Source of the DNA: Clostridia bacterium
Lineage (GTDB): Bacteria > Bacillota > Clostridia > Christensenellales > Borkfalkiaceae
NCBI GenBank assembly: GCA_017463105.1
Contig: JAFTPU010000014.1
Span: 1 to 64,000, forward strand
Length of the DNA: 64,000 bases
Direction of reading: 5' to 3'
Below, one piece after another: positions 1 to 7,060 of this stretch; position 1 is the first letter of the stretch; every line of letters begins with the position of its first letter. Under the pieces are notes generated by a model. The model did not search any database, was not told where the DNA came from, and saw only the letters and a program-made list of their open reading frames with translations. Made by a program: the position numbers and the translations under genes.

Positions 1-103
1 AGCGGGCTTTTCTTTGATAGGATAAGTCAATTTGGGTGGCACCACGGTAATATTGATTATCGTCCCGAAGATCAGATTTTTCTGTTCTTCGGGATTTTTA
101 TTT
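1..103 (+). promoter_or_regulatory. T-box leader, 3' part (antiterminator and terminator)
   Basis: The conserved T-box core GGGTGGCACCACGG lies at 33-46. It is followed by an intrinsic terminator: CCCGAAG (64-70) pairs with CTTCGGG (87-93) around an inner CAGA/TCTG stem, and a run of T follows. A ribosome binding site AAAGGAG and an ATG come next at 120. The window starts inside the leader, so the specifier loop is not visible. Because the downstream remnant is trpB-like, tryptophan is the likely amino acid, which is inference. Confidence 0.8.
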
Positions 104-119
104 ATAAAGGAGTTTTGTT

Positions 120-207
120 ATGAATCAAAAAGTAATATTTATTACGCTAAAAAACAAGGTCTTAAAGGCGTAACCACCGAAACGGGCGCAGGTCAATGGG
201 GTAATGT
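120..207 (+). pseudogene. Remnant of a TrpB2-type tryptophan synthase beta chain
   Basis: After the T-box, the ATG at 120 opens only a 17-codon frame ending at 173. In the next frame, about 135-207 encodes NIYYAKKQGLKGVTTETGAG followed by QWG. This matches the catalytic-domain segment of TrpB2-type enzymes (usual form: YY.KK.GIK.LTTETGAGQWG). The real start and ribosome binding site have therefore been joined to an internal piece by a deletion plus frame change, and everything after QWG is lost at a junction near 207. No functional enzyme can be made. A full TrpB is around 400-450 residues; fewer than 30 remain. Confidence 0.75.
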
Positions 208-224
208 AGTATTTTCTTCTCTTG

Positions 225-323
225 TTATTTTGAGCGTTCTTTGCAACATCGACGCATGCGATATCGACACATTCGACCAAACCGAAAATTGTGACGCACA
301 AGTTCTTCAAAGCGATTTTTCAC
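225..323 (-). CDS. Candidate 32-residue Cys/Arg-rich micro-ORF (leader-peptide-like)
   Basis: A GTG-started frame of 32 residues ends in a basic, cysteine-bearing stretch that includes RMCRYRMRRCCKERSK, with tandem Cys codons TGT TGC six codons before the stop. It sits 35-40 bases downstream of a consensus minus-strand promoter (359-387) and behind a GAAGGTAGG ribosome-binding-like sequence. It is divergent from the Rrf2 regulator at 460. Clustered Cys codons beside an Rrf2 gene (the family includes the cysteine regulator CymR and the Fe-S regulator IscR) would suit a cysteine-responsive leader peptide, but that is inference. The genes it might have led are gone: the frame runs antisense into the trpB remnant. 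It could also be a chance ORF. Confidence 0.4.
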   Translation of the reverse strand: MKNRFEELVRHNFRFGRMCRYRMRRCCKERSK

Positions 324-358
324 AATATTCAACCTACCTTCTTGATATGTTTACATAG

Positions 359-387
359 ATTATACCACTTTTAACCTATAATGTCAA
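359..387 (-). promoter_or_regulatory. Consensus sigma-A promoter facing the Cys-rich micro-ORF
   Basis: On the minus strand a perfect TTGACA (382-387) and a perfect TATAAT (359-364) are separated by exactly 17 bases. It points away from the Rrf2 gene, toward the micro-ORF and the trpB remnant. The intact promoter is notable because nothing substantial remains downstream of it in the window. Confidence 0.8.
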
Positions 388-408
388 TAGGTTTTTACCA
401 ATTTTTTC

Positions 409-437
409 TTGATTTTTTAAAAATTTTATGATATAAT
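409..437 (+). promoter_or_regulatory. Sigma-A promoter of the Rrf2-family gene
   Basis: TTGATT (409-414), a 17-base AT-rich spacer and TATAAT (432-437), followed by the ribosome binding site AAGGAG just before the ATG at 460. It is back-to-back with the minus-strand promoter at 359-387, with only about 20 bases between the two -35 boxes, so one bound regulator could affect both. Confidence 0.75.
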
Positions 438-459
438 TAAAAAAAAGGAGACAAAAGAT

Positions 460-879
460 ATGATTTCAACGAGAGGAAGATATGCGTTAAGGGTAATGAT
501 CGACATTGCGGAGAACGGAAACGGAAAATATATTCCGCTTGACGAGATCGCAAAGAGGCAGGATATTTCCGAAAAATATCTGGAAAGTATCCTTGCGATT
601 TTAACGCGCGGAAATCTTTTATACGGATTGCGCGGTAAAGGCGGCGGCTATAAGCTTACGAAAGACCCGAAGGATTATACGGTTGGAAGCATTTTGCGAC
701 TGACGGAGGGGTCGCTCTCCCCCGTCGCCTGTCTGAAGGAAGGCGTAGAGCCTTGCAAGAAAAAATCGGAGTGGCGGACGATCGGTTTGTGGCAAGGATT
801 AAATAAAGCGATCAACGATTATCTCGACAATATAACGCTCGCTTCTCTTTTGATGCAAGAAATAAATTATTCGATCTGA
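460..879 (+). CDS. Rrf2-family transcriptional regulator
   Basis: This 139-residue protein has the normal length and layout of the Rrf2 family (IscR, CymR, NsrR). The N-terminal winged helix starts ISTRGRYALRVMIDIA, followed by the recognition segment ISEKYLESILAILTRGNLLYGLRGKGGGYKL split over residues 35-66. The C-terminal effector part contains PVACLKEGVEPC. In IscR-type proteins three cysteines in this loop hold an Fe-S cluster; here only two are seen (ACL and EPC), and the position where a third is usual reads SEWRT. A cluster would need another ligand, or the protein may behave more like CymR. It lies divergent from the Cys-rich micro-ORF and is followed by a bidirectional terminator. 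Family assignment is secure; ligand and targets are unknown. Confidence 0.92.
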   Translation: MISTRGRYALRVMIDIAENGNGKYIPLDEIAKRQDISEKYLESILAILTRGNLLYGLRGKGGGYKLTKDPKDYTVGSILRLTEGSLSPVACLKEGVEPCKKKSEWRTIGLWQGLNKAINDYLDNITLASLLMQEINYSI

Positions 880-918
880 AAAAAGTCGCGCGCTCAAAAG
901 GATACGATACCGAAATGG

Positions 919-961
919 AATATGCCCCCCAAAAGCTTGTTTAACTTTTGGAGGGCATATT
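919..961. terminator. Bidirectional terminator hairpin
   Basis: A 17-bp stem with a single mismatch (919-935 against 945-961) and a short loop, with A/T tracts outside. It separates the Rrf2 gene (plus) from the decayed glycosidase-like fragment (minus). Confidence 0.8.
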
Positions 962-962
962 A

Positions 963-1236
963 TTATTCTATTACTATTTCCTTGGGTTTACCTACGTCCG
1001 TATGGACCTCACCGTTTTTCAAAAGCGTATGTTGAACGGATATCACACCGTAAGGCGTAGGAACTTTCGCTTCTACGAACGAAAGCCCGCTTAACTTGGG
1101 CTCGATTTTTATTTTTTTCATACCCGCGTCCAGATTTTCCGTTGTTTGTCAATACCGCAAAATAATAGAAGCATTAGGGCAAAATCAATATATTTTCCTC
1201 CCTTTTGTATTTTTCATACAATACCCTTTCCTTCAT
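963..1236 (-). pseudogene. Internally deleted glycosidase-like gene (start and C-terminal tail only)
   Basis: A good ribosome binding site AAGGAG precedes an ATG at 1236 that opens only 20 codons (to 1174). After a break, an open frame from about 1148 to the TAA at 963 encodes ENLDAGMKKIKIEPKLSGLS, then a segment with VPTPYGVISV. The AGMKKIKIEP and TPYGVISV patterns resemble the C-terminal beta-sandwich of GH78 alpha-L-rhamnosidases and related (alpha/alpha)6-barrel glycosidases. The catalytic barrel is absent. The most economical reading is one gene that lost most of its body. The exact family is uncertain because only about 60 residues can be compared. Confidence 0.5.
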
Positions 1237-1338
1237 CGAAAAATCTCCTTGTGGCGACTTATACTCGTACCTCCTGCCGACGTCACCTCCCCTCAACTTA
1301 TAATACTTATTACTGCTTTTTTCATAAATTTCTATTCC

Positions 1339-2130
1339 TTACAGCCTATTTCCGCCGACAAATATGTCGATTAATTTTATTTCTTCGTTAAACACCACGA
1401 TATCCGCGTCTTTACCTTTCGCCAAAACGCCTTTGTTGATTTTCAGTATCTTCGCGGGTACTTCCGTCAGCATCTTCACCGCTACGGGTATCGCAAAGCC
1501 GCAATCTCTCACGAGCGTTCTTATTAAACAATCCGCCGTCGCTACGCTCCCCGCAAACGCCGATCTGTCTTTCAGCTTGCACACTCCGTCCTCTACGATG
1601 AACTCCGTGCCGCTCATGACCCCTTCCTTGATATCCGTTCCCGCAATTTCAAGACTGTCCGTGATCAAAGCCACCTTGTCCGCCCCCTTGATCTTGACGA
1701 TCATTTTAATAAGGTCGGGCGGCAAATGCTTCCCGTCGGCGATAATTTCCACGAACAGCTCGTCGCGCAAATACGCGCTTTCGATCACGCCAAGACTTCT
1801 GAATCCGTGATCTCTCGTTACCGTTGAAGTACAGCTATACAAATGCGTGATAAGGTTGCAGCCGTTTTCGATTGCGATTTGTATATCCTCGTATTTTGCG
1901 TCGGTATGTCCTGCCGAAGCAATGATATTACGTTCTGTCAAATATTTACAAAATTCGCCGTTTTGATCGTTTTCGGGCGCGTAAGTCCAACGCGTGATAC
2001 TTTCGCCGTACTCCTCTACCAGACTTTGATAATCGGCTTTTATCGGCGGCGTAATGAACGTAGGGCATTGCGCTCCCGCCTGCTTGGGCGAAAGATACGG
2101 TCCTTCCAAGTGCGCGCCGAGTATATCGTC
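1339..2130 (-). pseudogene. nagA: N-acetylglucosamine-6-phosphate deacetylase lacking its N-terminus
   Basis: The frame carries the last two thirds of NagA, the amidohydrolase that turns GlcNAc-6-phosphate into glucosamine-6-phosphate. Visible landmarks are HLEGPYLSP with the metal-binding Glu, SAGHTDA and the ITHLYS histidine, the catalytic Asp in ALITDSLEIAG, and the family's C-terminal ADIVVFNEE. The first roughly 110 residues, including the HxH metal site, are missing. In frame, a stop codon (2131-2133) immediately precedes DDILGAHLEGP, and the sequence upstream belongs to another gene. A deletion has thus joined nagA to that gene; with no start codon or metal site the remnant should be inactive. 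The C-terminus is intact to its stop at 1339. Confidence 0.88.
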
Positions 2131-3274
2131 TTATCGTTCAAGTTCTTATCCGTAAAACGAAGCCCCTCGTAAATCGCCTGCGCGTCATACACTTCGTAAC
2201 CCTTATCAAAGGATACGGCTCTGTCCTCACCCGTGTGCATTTCCAACACCTCGCCTTGCGTGTCGAATTCGAGCATTTTATTAAACGTCGAAGGACCTAC
2301 GTACTGCGCCGCGATCGCATTGACGAGATGGTTAGAATACTGGTCGTAGATACCCGAATAGATATAAGCTTTCGCTTTTGCGTTGCCCGCCGTAATATCC
2401 TCGATCATAATATCGAATTCTTCTTCCGTCGTCGGTTGTCCGTCGTCATACGTACCGCAACGTTAATATTGGTAACGCCGCCGCCAACAGCCGTGATAAG
2501 TCCGTTTTCGTCCACCGAAGCCACCGCTTCGTCCTCCGATTCATAGGAAAGCGTTATGAGGTCGGACTTTTTAAGAACGACGTTTGCGTACGTTACTTCA
2601 ATTTGTTCCGCATTGCCCTTTTCAAGCTCGTAGCTTGCTTTGGTTGCCTGCGCGCTTACGCCGTTCGTTACCTTGGCAAGCAAACCGTTGGAGTCCGCCT
2701 CGCCGTTTGCAAGCGCCATATGCGCCACATAAGCGATCGAGCGCGTTGCTATCGTATCCGTATATTCAATGGGAGCGTCACCGATTTGCACGTAGCCACG
2801 CGCCGTCAACGACTTGGTATAGGACGAGGACGGGAAGGCATCCTGTTCGCTTGCAACCACAGCCGCAAAGTAGGAATAGTCGTAATCAAACCCGTATTTA
2901 TCATACAAAGCCTTATCCGTTTCATCATTTACCTCATCACCCACTTCGGGCAACCAATATTCAGCAGGAATATCCAAAACGTCCGCCGCCGTTTCCTTGG
3001 TAAGTCCGTTCGCGCCAAAATCCTGCGTAGGATATACCAATATGCCAAACGTTGCGTTTTGCAACGCCGCTTTTTCGGCTTTTTCAACGCGTCCAAAGAA
3101 ACGGATCCCCTCGGGCGCCGCATTTCTCACCGAAGCCATGTCAAGGACGTCAAAAGTGCTTACGCTTGTGGTCTCCGCCGAAACAAGCGATTCCTGTAAT
3201 TTGGGTACAACCACACCCGCCGCAGCGCACAAAGCACATACCGCGCTTAACGTTATGATACGAATTTTTTTCAT
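2131..3274 (-). pseudogene. Secreted protein with Big2-like domain, frameshifted and truncated
   Basis: The gene starts with a clear signal peptide (MKKIRIITLSAVCALCAAAG) behind GGAGG. Next is a roughly 200-residue domain with ASVRNAAPEGIRFFGRVEKA, FGILVYPTQ and LTARGYVQIGD motifs, a type I associate with secreted proteins of gut Clostridia, and then an Ig-like Big2 segment (YESEDEAVASVDENGLITAV). Near 2449-2455 one base appears to be missing: the sense passes to another frame reading TYDDGQPTTEEEFDIMIEDI and continues to about 2131, where it is cut at the nagA junction. The post-shift part was not identified. It follows the 38-codon peptide gene by 11 bases, so both were one transcript. The frameshift could be an assembly error, but the nagA junction would still truncate it. 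Confidence 0.75.
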
Positions 3275-3285
3275 GGTTTTCCTCC

Positions 3286-3402
3286 TTATTCCAACCAGGT
3301 CGCCCGACCGATATTATCGTCGTAACCTTCCGGTGTAGACGACGTGATGATGTCATCGCTAAAATAACAGATGACGAGTTGCATTGGTTGATACTTTCTC
3401 AT
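3286..3402 (-). CDS. 38-residue peptide gene of unknown function
   Basis: A short ORF with a proper ribosome binding site (AGAAGGAG, 6-7 bases before the ATG) encodes a 38-residue peptide. It begins MRKYQPMQLVICYFSDDIIT and continues with SSTPEGYDDNIGRATWLE. Its stop is followed directly by the GGAGG of the secreted-protein gene, so it is the first cistron of that pair. The core F-x-DDIITSS followed by a glycine/acidic tail resembles small uncharacterised peptides of gut Clostridia that share a D-(I/V)-(I/V)-T-(T/S)-S motif, as I recall them; no function is known to me. It has no signal peptide or membrane segment. Spacing and ribosome binding site make it likely to be translated. Confidence 0.65.
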   Translation of the reverse strand: MRKYQPMQLVICYFSDDIITSSTPEGYDDNIGRATWLE

Positions 3403-3461
3403 TTTTTTCTCCTTCTATTTTATTTTACGGAATGAGTTCCATAATTTTTCAGATAATATTT

Positions 3462-3485
3462 TTATTTGTCATCGATGACAAATAA
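3462..3485. promoter_or_regulatory. 24-bp perfect palindrome
   Basis: Every base from 3462 to 3485 pairs with its mirror; the core is TTTGTCATCGATGACAAA. It lies between the end of the lipoprotein gene (3511) and the peptide gene (start 3402), next to a 13-base inverted repeat CGCAAGGCTTGCG (3489-3501). There is no T tract on the minus side, so it does not look like a standard terminator. An operator for a dimeric regulator, or an RNA processing hairpin, would fit. Confidence 0.5.
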
Positions 3486-3510
3486 GTCCGCAAGGCTTGC
3501 GCAAATACGC

Positions 3511-5466
3511 TTATTTTCCGAACGTGATACTCGTTATGTACACGTCTAACGCCTCGCCCCCGAACACGTCGAAAAGCAGACCGTTTGCAAACGAGACAAG
3601 CTCGAGCGTTTGCGTTAATTCCCGCGGTGCGCTTGCTTGCGATTTATACTTCACGAGATTTGACGTTCCGTTGTATATCGCCAAACCGTTTGCCGTATAG
3701 AGAGTAAAGGTGATCGTCGTATATCCTTCCGCTTTTGCCATACTGATAAGCGACGCGTCCAATTTGACGTAATTGGAAAAAGTAGATTCGCTTTGTACAC
3801 TCTCGCGATAGACGTGGAACGCGTTCGTCGTTGCTCCGTTGACCGTTGCGTTCATTTCGTAAGAAACGGAACAGGAATTGTTTGTTACCCACGAGAGTAC
3901 GTTTCTGCTAACAATATTCGTGGAAAAATCGGGTTTAAGACCAGTGAAACGAAGCTCCGTCAAATACACGTCGGCAGGCGTTCCGCCGAATACGTCTATA
4001 AGAATCCCTCCCGCAAAGTTTGCGATATCCCACGCAGACGCAATTTCGCGCGGTTCGGTTTTTTCCTTATTCCAAAATACCGCCGACGAACCGCGTCCGC
4101 CGTACAACGCAATACCGTTTGCCGTGTATAAACGCATATATACCCGCGTGTAGCCCTCGCGCATCGCGTTTTGGACAAGCGTAGAATCGATCAATAAAAA
4201 ATTCCAAAAGCCCGAATCCGTCTGCACGTTCGAGGTCGTTTGCGCATGGAACGCATTTGTTTTAACGCCGTTGACCGTTACGTTTTCCTCATACTTCGTC
4301 GCGCAGGACTGACTACTTACGTACGGGAAATAACGCTCTGTTACGAGATTTTCCGCAAAAGCCTCTTGTACGGAAAGCACCGTAAAATTTTGCGCGCGCG
4401 TTTCTATTACTCTATCGTCCTGTAATACTTCCGCTATATACGTATACGAGCCCTTTTCCGTCAATACGCGTTCCTGTCTGCTTACCGCCTCGCGCTCCGC
4501 GCCCGATACCTGCAGGTAACAATTTACCGTAAAATCCTGTACGGAATATTCCGCGCGAGCAACAGTCGGCAAAAGAATCGTGTCGCCTACAACGAACACC
4601 TCGTCCTCTATGGAAAAATCCTCCACGATCTGCAACGCTTCGTCGTCCGTAACCATACACAGCATTTTCCCGACGCCGTCATTGAAATTCAAAGTAAGCG
4701 TATGTTCGCCCGTACCCAACGAACCGAACAACGAAGGCAATAACATAAAATAACCGTTTTGACAAGCGAACGACGAGGCTCCTTGGTCGTTTTGGTTTAC
4801 GTACACGCTCAAAAGCGTACTTTCGCCGATTTCAAACGTGGCGTAGGCTTTTGCAAAATCAATATTTTGCTCCTTAAACGAATACTCCTTTTCGGGCGCC
4901 TGCACCATAACGGAAATGGTTTTTTGGGCTTCGTTTCCAAAGATATCCGTTGCATACGCCGTAATTTGTCCCGCGCCTGTCTTTACCGAACCGTTAGCGT
5001 CCAACAAATCTATTGCCACGCGCACGTCTACCGAGCCTCCGAACGTATCCTTTGCCTCGATTTTATCCGCAACCATACTTCCGCCCGTTGCTACGTCTTT
5101 ATAAGTAAGAGTCAACGTTTCCGTTGTGATCGTGGGCTCGCCGTAAATATATACGTCGACGCTTTGCTCGCCTTTCGACGTTTTATAAACAACCTCATAT
5201 TTTCCCGCCGTGCCAAGCGTTACCTTCGACGCGTCCGCTTGCACCTCTAACGGCAAACCGTTTTCGTCCTGTGCCGTTACGCCTGCCAAAAAATCGTACT
5301 CGGTGTCGGAAACGGAAATTTTTACATCTTTGATTCCCGTAAAAATAACCGTGTTTTCTACAGACTGTTCGTTCTCCTTACAACAGGTCAATACCATCGT
5401 CGTAAATAACAGAAAAAGAGCCATAATCAATGTAACAAAAACATTTCGAGTCTTGCTTTTTAACAT
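3511..5466 (-). CDS. Surface lipoprotein with two tandem C-terminal repeat domains
   Basis: This 651-residue lipoprotein has a hydrophobic signal ending in VLTCCKEN (lipobox cysteine near residue 28). Ig-like beta domains follow in the first half (DVKISVSDTEYDFLAGVTAQ; LGTAGKYEVVYKTSKGE). The C-terminus is a tandem duplication of about 140 residues: 369-512 and 513-651. Each copy has an N-(I/L)-V-x-R start, a single Cys in SC-x4-YE, VNG-x-TNAFH, EGYT, LYTANG, an FA(N/G)G(L/I)L segment and DVFGG-x5-DVY. Such repeats suggest a glycan- or surface-binding module, but I cannot name the family. The start follows GAGGAGG. It is divergent from the AraC regulator, whose control is plausible. Upstream of the decayed sugar genes, it may have captured host or dietary glycans. 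Confidence 0.8.
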   Translation of the reverse strand: MLKSKTRNVFVTLIMALFLLFTTMVLTCCKENEQSVENTVIFTGIKDVKISVSDTEYDFLAGVTAQDENGLPLEVQADASKVTLGTAGKYEVVYKTSKGEQSVDVYIYGEPTITTETLTLTYKDVATGGSMVADKIEAKDTFGGSVDVRVAIDLLDANGSVKTGAGQITAYATDIFGNEAQKTISVMVQAPEKEYSFKEQNIDFAKAYATFEIGESTLLSVYVNQNDQGASSFACQNGYFMLLPSLFGSLGTGEHTLTLNFNDGVGKMLCMVTDDEALQIVEDFSIEDEVFVVGDTILLPTVARAEYSVQDFTVNCYLQVSGAEREAVSRQERVLTEKGSYTYIAEVLQDDRVIETRAQNFTVLSVQEAFAENLVTERYFPYVSSQSCATKYEENVTVNGVKTNAFHAQTTSNVQTDSGFWNFLLIDSTLVQNAMREGYTRVYMRLYTANGIALYGGRGSSAVFWNKEKTEPREIASAWDIANFAGGILIDVFGGTPADVYLTELRFTGLKPDFSTNIVSRNVLSWVTNNSCSVSYEMNATVNGATTNAFHVYRESVQSESTFSNYVKLDASLISMAKAEGYTTITFTLYTANGLAIYNGTSNLVKYKSQASAPRELTQTLELVSFANGLLFDVFGGEALDVYITSITFGK

Positions 5467-5506
5467 AAAGTAAACCTCCTCAGCGTTTTTTATTATTTAC
5501 CTTTCG

Positions 5507-5538
5507 TTTATGATATCATAAATACCCTGAAATGTAAA
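5507..5538 (-). promoter_or_regulatory. Lipoprotein promoter with 16-bp palindromic operator over the -10
   Basis: Minus-strand TTTACA (5533-5538) and TATCAT (5510-5515) have a 17-base spacer. The perfect palindrome TTTATGATATCATAAA (5507-5522) covers the -10 box. A dimeric repressor bound there would block transcription of the lipoprotein gene. Confidence 0.6.
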
Positions 5539-5623
5539 TACACAAAAAACTCACATTTTTGCACTATTTAATCACGCAATGAAAAAAATCTTCCCAAAAA
5601 AAACATTTTTTAGCAACGTATTC

Positions 5624-5653
5624 TTGACATTCCCTTTGAAAATGTGGTATATT
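5624..5653 (+). promoter_or_regulatory. AraC-gene promoter placing the transcript start at the ATG
   Basis: TTGACA (5624-5629), an 18-base spacer and TATATT (5648-5653). Transcription would start about seven bases after the -10, that is at or next to the A of the ATG at 5660. No ribosome binding site precedes that ATG, which supports a leaderless message. Confidence 0.6.
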
Positions 5654-5659
5654 CTTTTT

Positions 5660-6580
5660 ATGAAAAATATTTTGAACGAATTAAACGTTGACGTACATCT
5701 TGCGCACAGAATCTGTAACGCAACGGCGGAAAATCACCATATTCCGTGGCGTAGGTTGTACGATTACGAAATTGTTTTCGTTACACACGGGGAAATCATC
5801 GTAAAAACCAAAAAGGAAACGTATACGGTAGGGAAAAATCAGTTGCACATCATGCAACCTTTCGTATATCATACTCGGTATATCCCGCCCGACAAATCCT
5901 GTTCTTATTACGGATTACACTTGGATTTTTTCAGCGTAAATAACGACGCTTTTTCCACGTACGACGCTTACGTCGTACCGATCGAACGCAAAGAAAACGT
6001 CGTTATCACGGAAGATAAAGCTTGGCTGAAACGAAAACGGTTCAGCGGTATCAAAGTACCGTCCATTCTTGATATTCAAGACCCGAAAACATTGACTACG
6101 CTGTTCGCAAAAATCGCTCGTAATGCAAAAAAACAAGCACACGATCCCTATTCTCAAGTACTTTTGCGATCCAACGTTTATGAAATTATACATAAACTGT
6201 TAATAGAATGCGAACAAGCGAACACAACTCTATTCTCCCCATCTAAAAATCTGCACGAAGAAATCATCAACGATTTTATCGAAAACATTGAGCACGAATA
6301 TATGAACCCCATCAATATAGACGAACTTGTTGCAGGGTATGGAATGAGCAAAAACCATTTCGCAAAAGTATTCAAACAAGCTATGAATTTAGCCCCGCAC
6401 GATTATGTGATCGCCTATCGCATAGAAAAAGCAAAAACGTTTTTGCAAGACGGAGAACTGTATATGAATGAGATCGCCGAAAAGGTCGGCTATCCCGATT
6501 ACGCTTATTTTTCTCGTCTCTTCAAGAAAAAAGAAGGCGTAAGCCCAAAAAACTTTTTACACATGCATAAAAAAACGTAA
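5660..6580 (+). CDS. AraC-family transcriptional regulator
   Basis: A 306-residue regulator. The N-terminal cupin-like sensor (about residues 15-130) contains DYEIVFVTHGEIIVKTKKET and LHIMQPFVYHTRYIPP. The C-terminal double helix-turn-helix (about 210-306) contains NIDELVAGYGMSKNHFAKVF and MNEIAEKVGYPDYAYFSRLF-KKKEGVSPK, the AraC signature. A longer frame back to 5579 is open, but a promoter lies inside that extension, so the ATG at 5660 is preferred; it would be leaderless. Relatives sense sugars or effectors and activate nearby carbohydrate genes. Here the divergent lipoprotein gene is the obvious candidate target. The ligand cannot be inferred. Confidence 0.9.
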   Translation: MKNILNELNVDVHLAHRICNATAENHHIPWRRLYDYEIVFVTHGEIIVKTKKETYTVGKNQLHIMQPFVYHTRYIPPDKSCSYYGLHLDFFSVNNDAFSTYDAYVVPIERKENVVITEDKAWLKRKRFSGIKVPSILDIQDPKTLTTLFAKIARNAKKQAHDPYSQVLLRSNVYEIIHKLLIECEQANTTLFSPSKNLHEEIINDFIENIEHEYMNPINIDELVAGYGMSKNHFAKVFKQAMNLAPHDYVIAYRIEKAKTFLQDGELYMNEIAEKVGYPDYAYFSRLFKKKEGVSPKNFLHMHKKT

Positions 6581-6583
6581 CTG

Positions 6584-6625
6584 TAAAACACTCCGCCAAG
6601 TTTCCGTTGTGTTCTTAACGGAGAA
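6584..6625 (+). repeat. Left arm of an inverted repeat around the recombinase remnant
   Basis: It shares two blocks with 7264-7303 in inverted orientation: TAAAACACTCCGC (6584-6596), and TGTTCTTAACGGAGAA (6610-6625; one mismatch to the partner). The 11-13 bases between the blocks differ. The two arms bracket the recombinase and unknown-gene remnants. Confidence 0.65.
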
Positions 6626-6638
6626 TTCGGGGCGGTAT

Positions 6639-6669
6639 GTACACGGAAGGCATTTTGCCTTCCGTGTAC
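6639..6669. terminator. Strong hairpin terminator after the AraC gene
   Basis: A perfect 14-bp stem (6639-6652 and 6656-6669) with a three-base loop. It lies about 60 bases after the AraC stop and just before the end of the opposing recombinase remnant, so it can serve both. The T tract is short and interrupted. Confidence 0.6.
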
Positions 6670-6676
6670 TGCTTTC

Positions 6677-7060
6677 TTACGCAGTTTCTCTCATATTGCA
6701 TGGAAGTAGCATCTTAAGCATCGGCATTCCGTCCTGTTCGGGAAGTTGGAATGCATAGTGGATATTGATTAGATTACCGACTTTCCTTGAGTATTTTTCC
6801 ATTTTCTCAAAGACTTCTATCTTTCGGATAAATACTCGTAGTAGTTCAGGCGTGAGCTTCGGCATTTCAATATACTGTTTTGCCTTTGCAATGAATTCCC
6901 TGATGCAACTATCTCGCATATCCATCTCGCTGATACCGTTATTCACGGATATCAGCTTTTCTTTTAGCGTAGTTTGCTCTTGCTCGTATCCACTTGCCAT
7001 TGTATCGTAGCGTTCGGGAGTAATTCTTCCGCAGACTCTACTATAAAGAAGTTTGAGGAA
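6677..7060 (-). pseudogene. C-terminal remnant of a large serine recombinase (DUF4368 region)
   Basis: The frame encodes the far C-terminal part of a resolvase/integrase of the kind carried by conjugative and mobilisable elements of Firmicutes. It shows YSRVCGRITPERYDTMASGY, then EQEQTTLKEKL, a coiled stretch, and FIAKAKQYIEMPKLTPELLR-VFIRKIEVFEK, a typical DUF4368-type ending. The catalytic N-terminal domain (serine, YSRVS region) and the recombinase domain are absent. Homology fades near 7060, where an unrelated plus-strand fragment begins. It is a relic, not an active recombinase, and shows that an integrated element once occupied this site. Confidence 0.8.
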
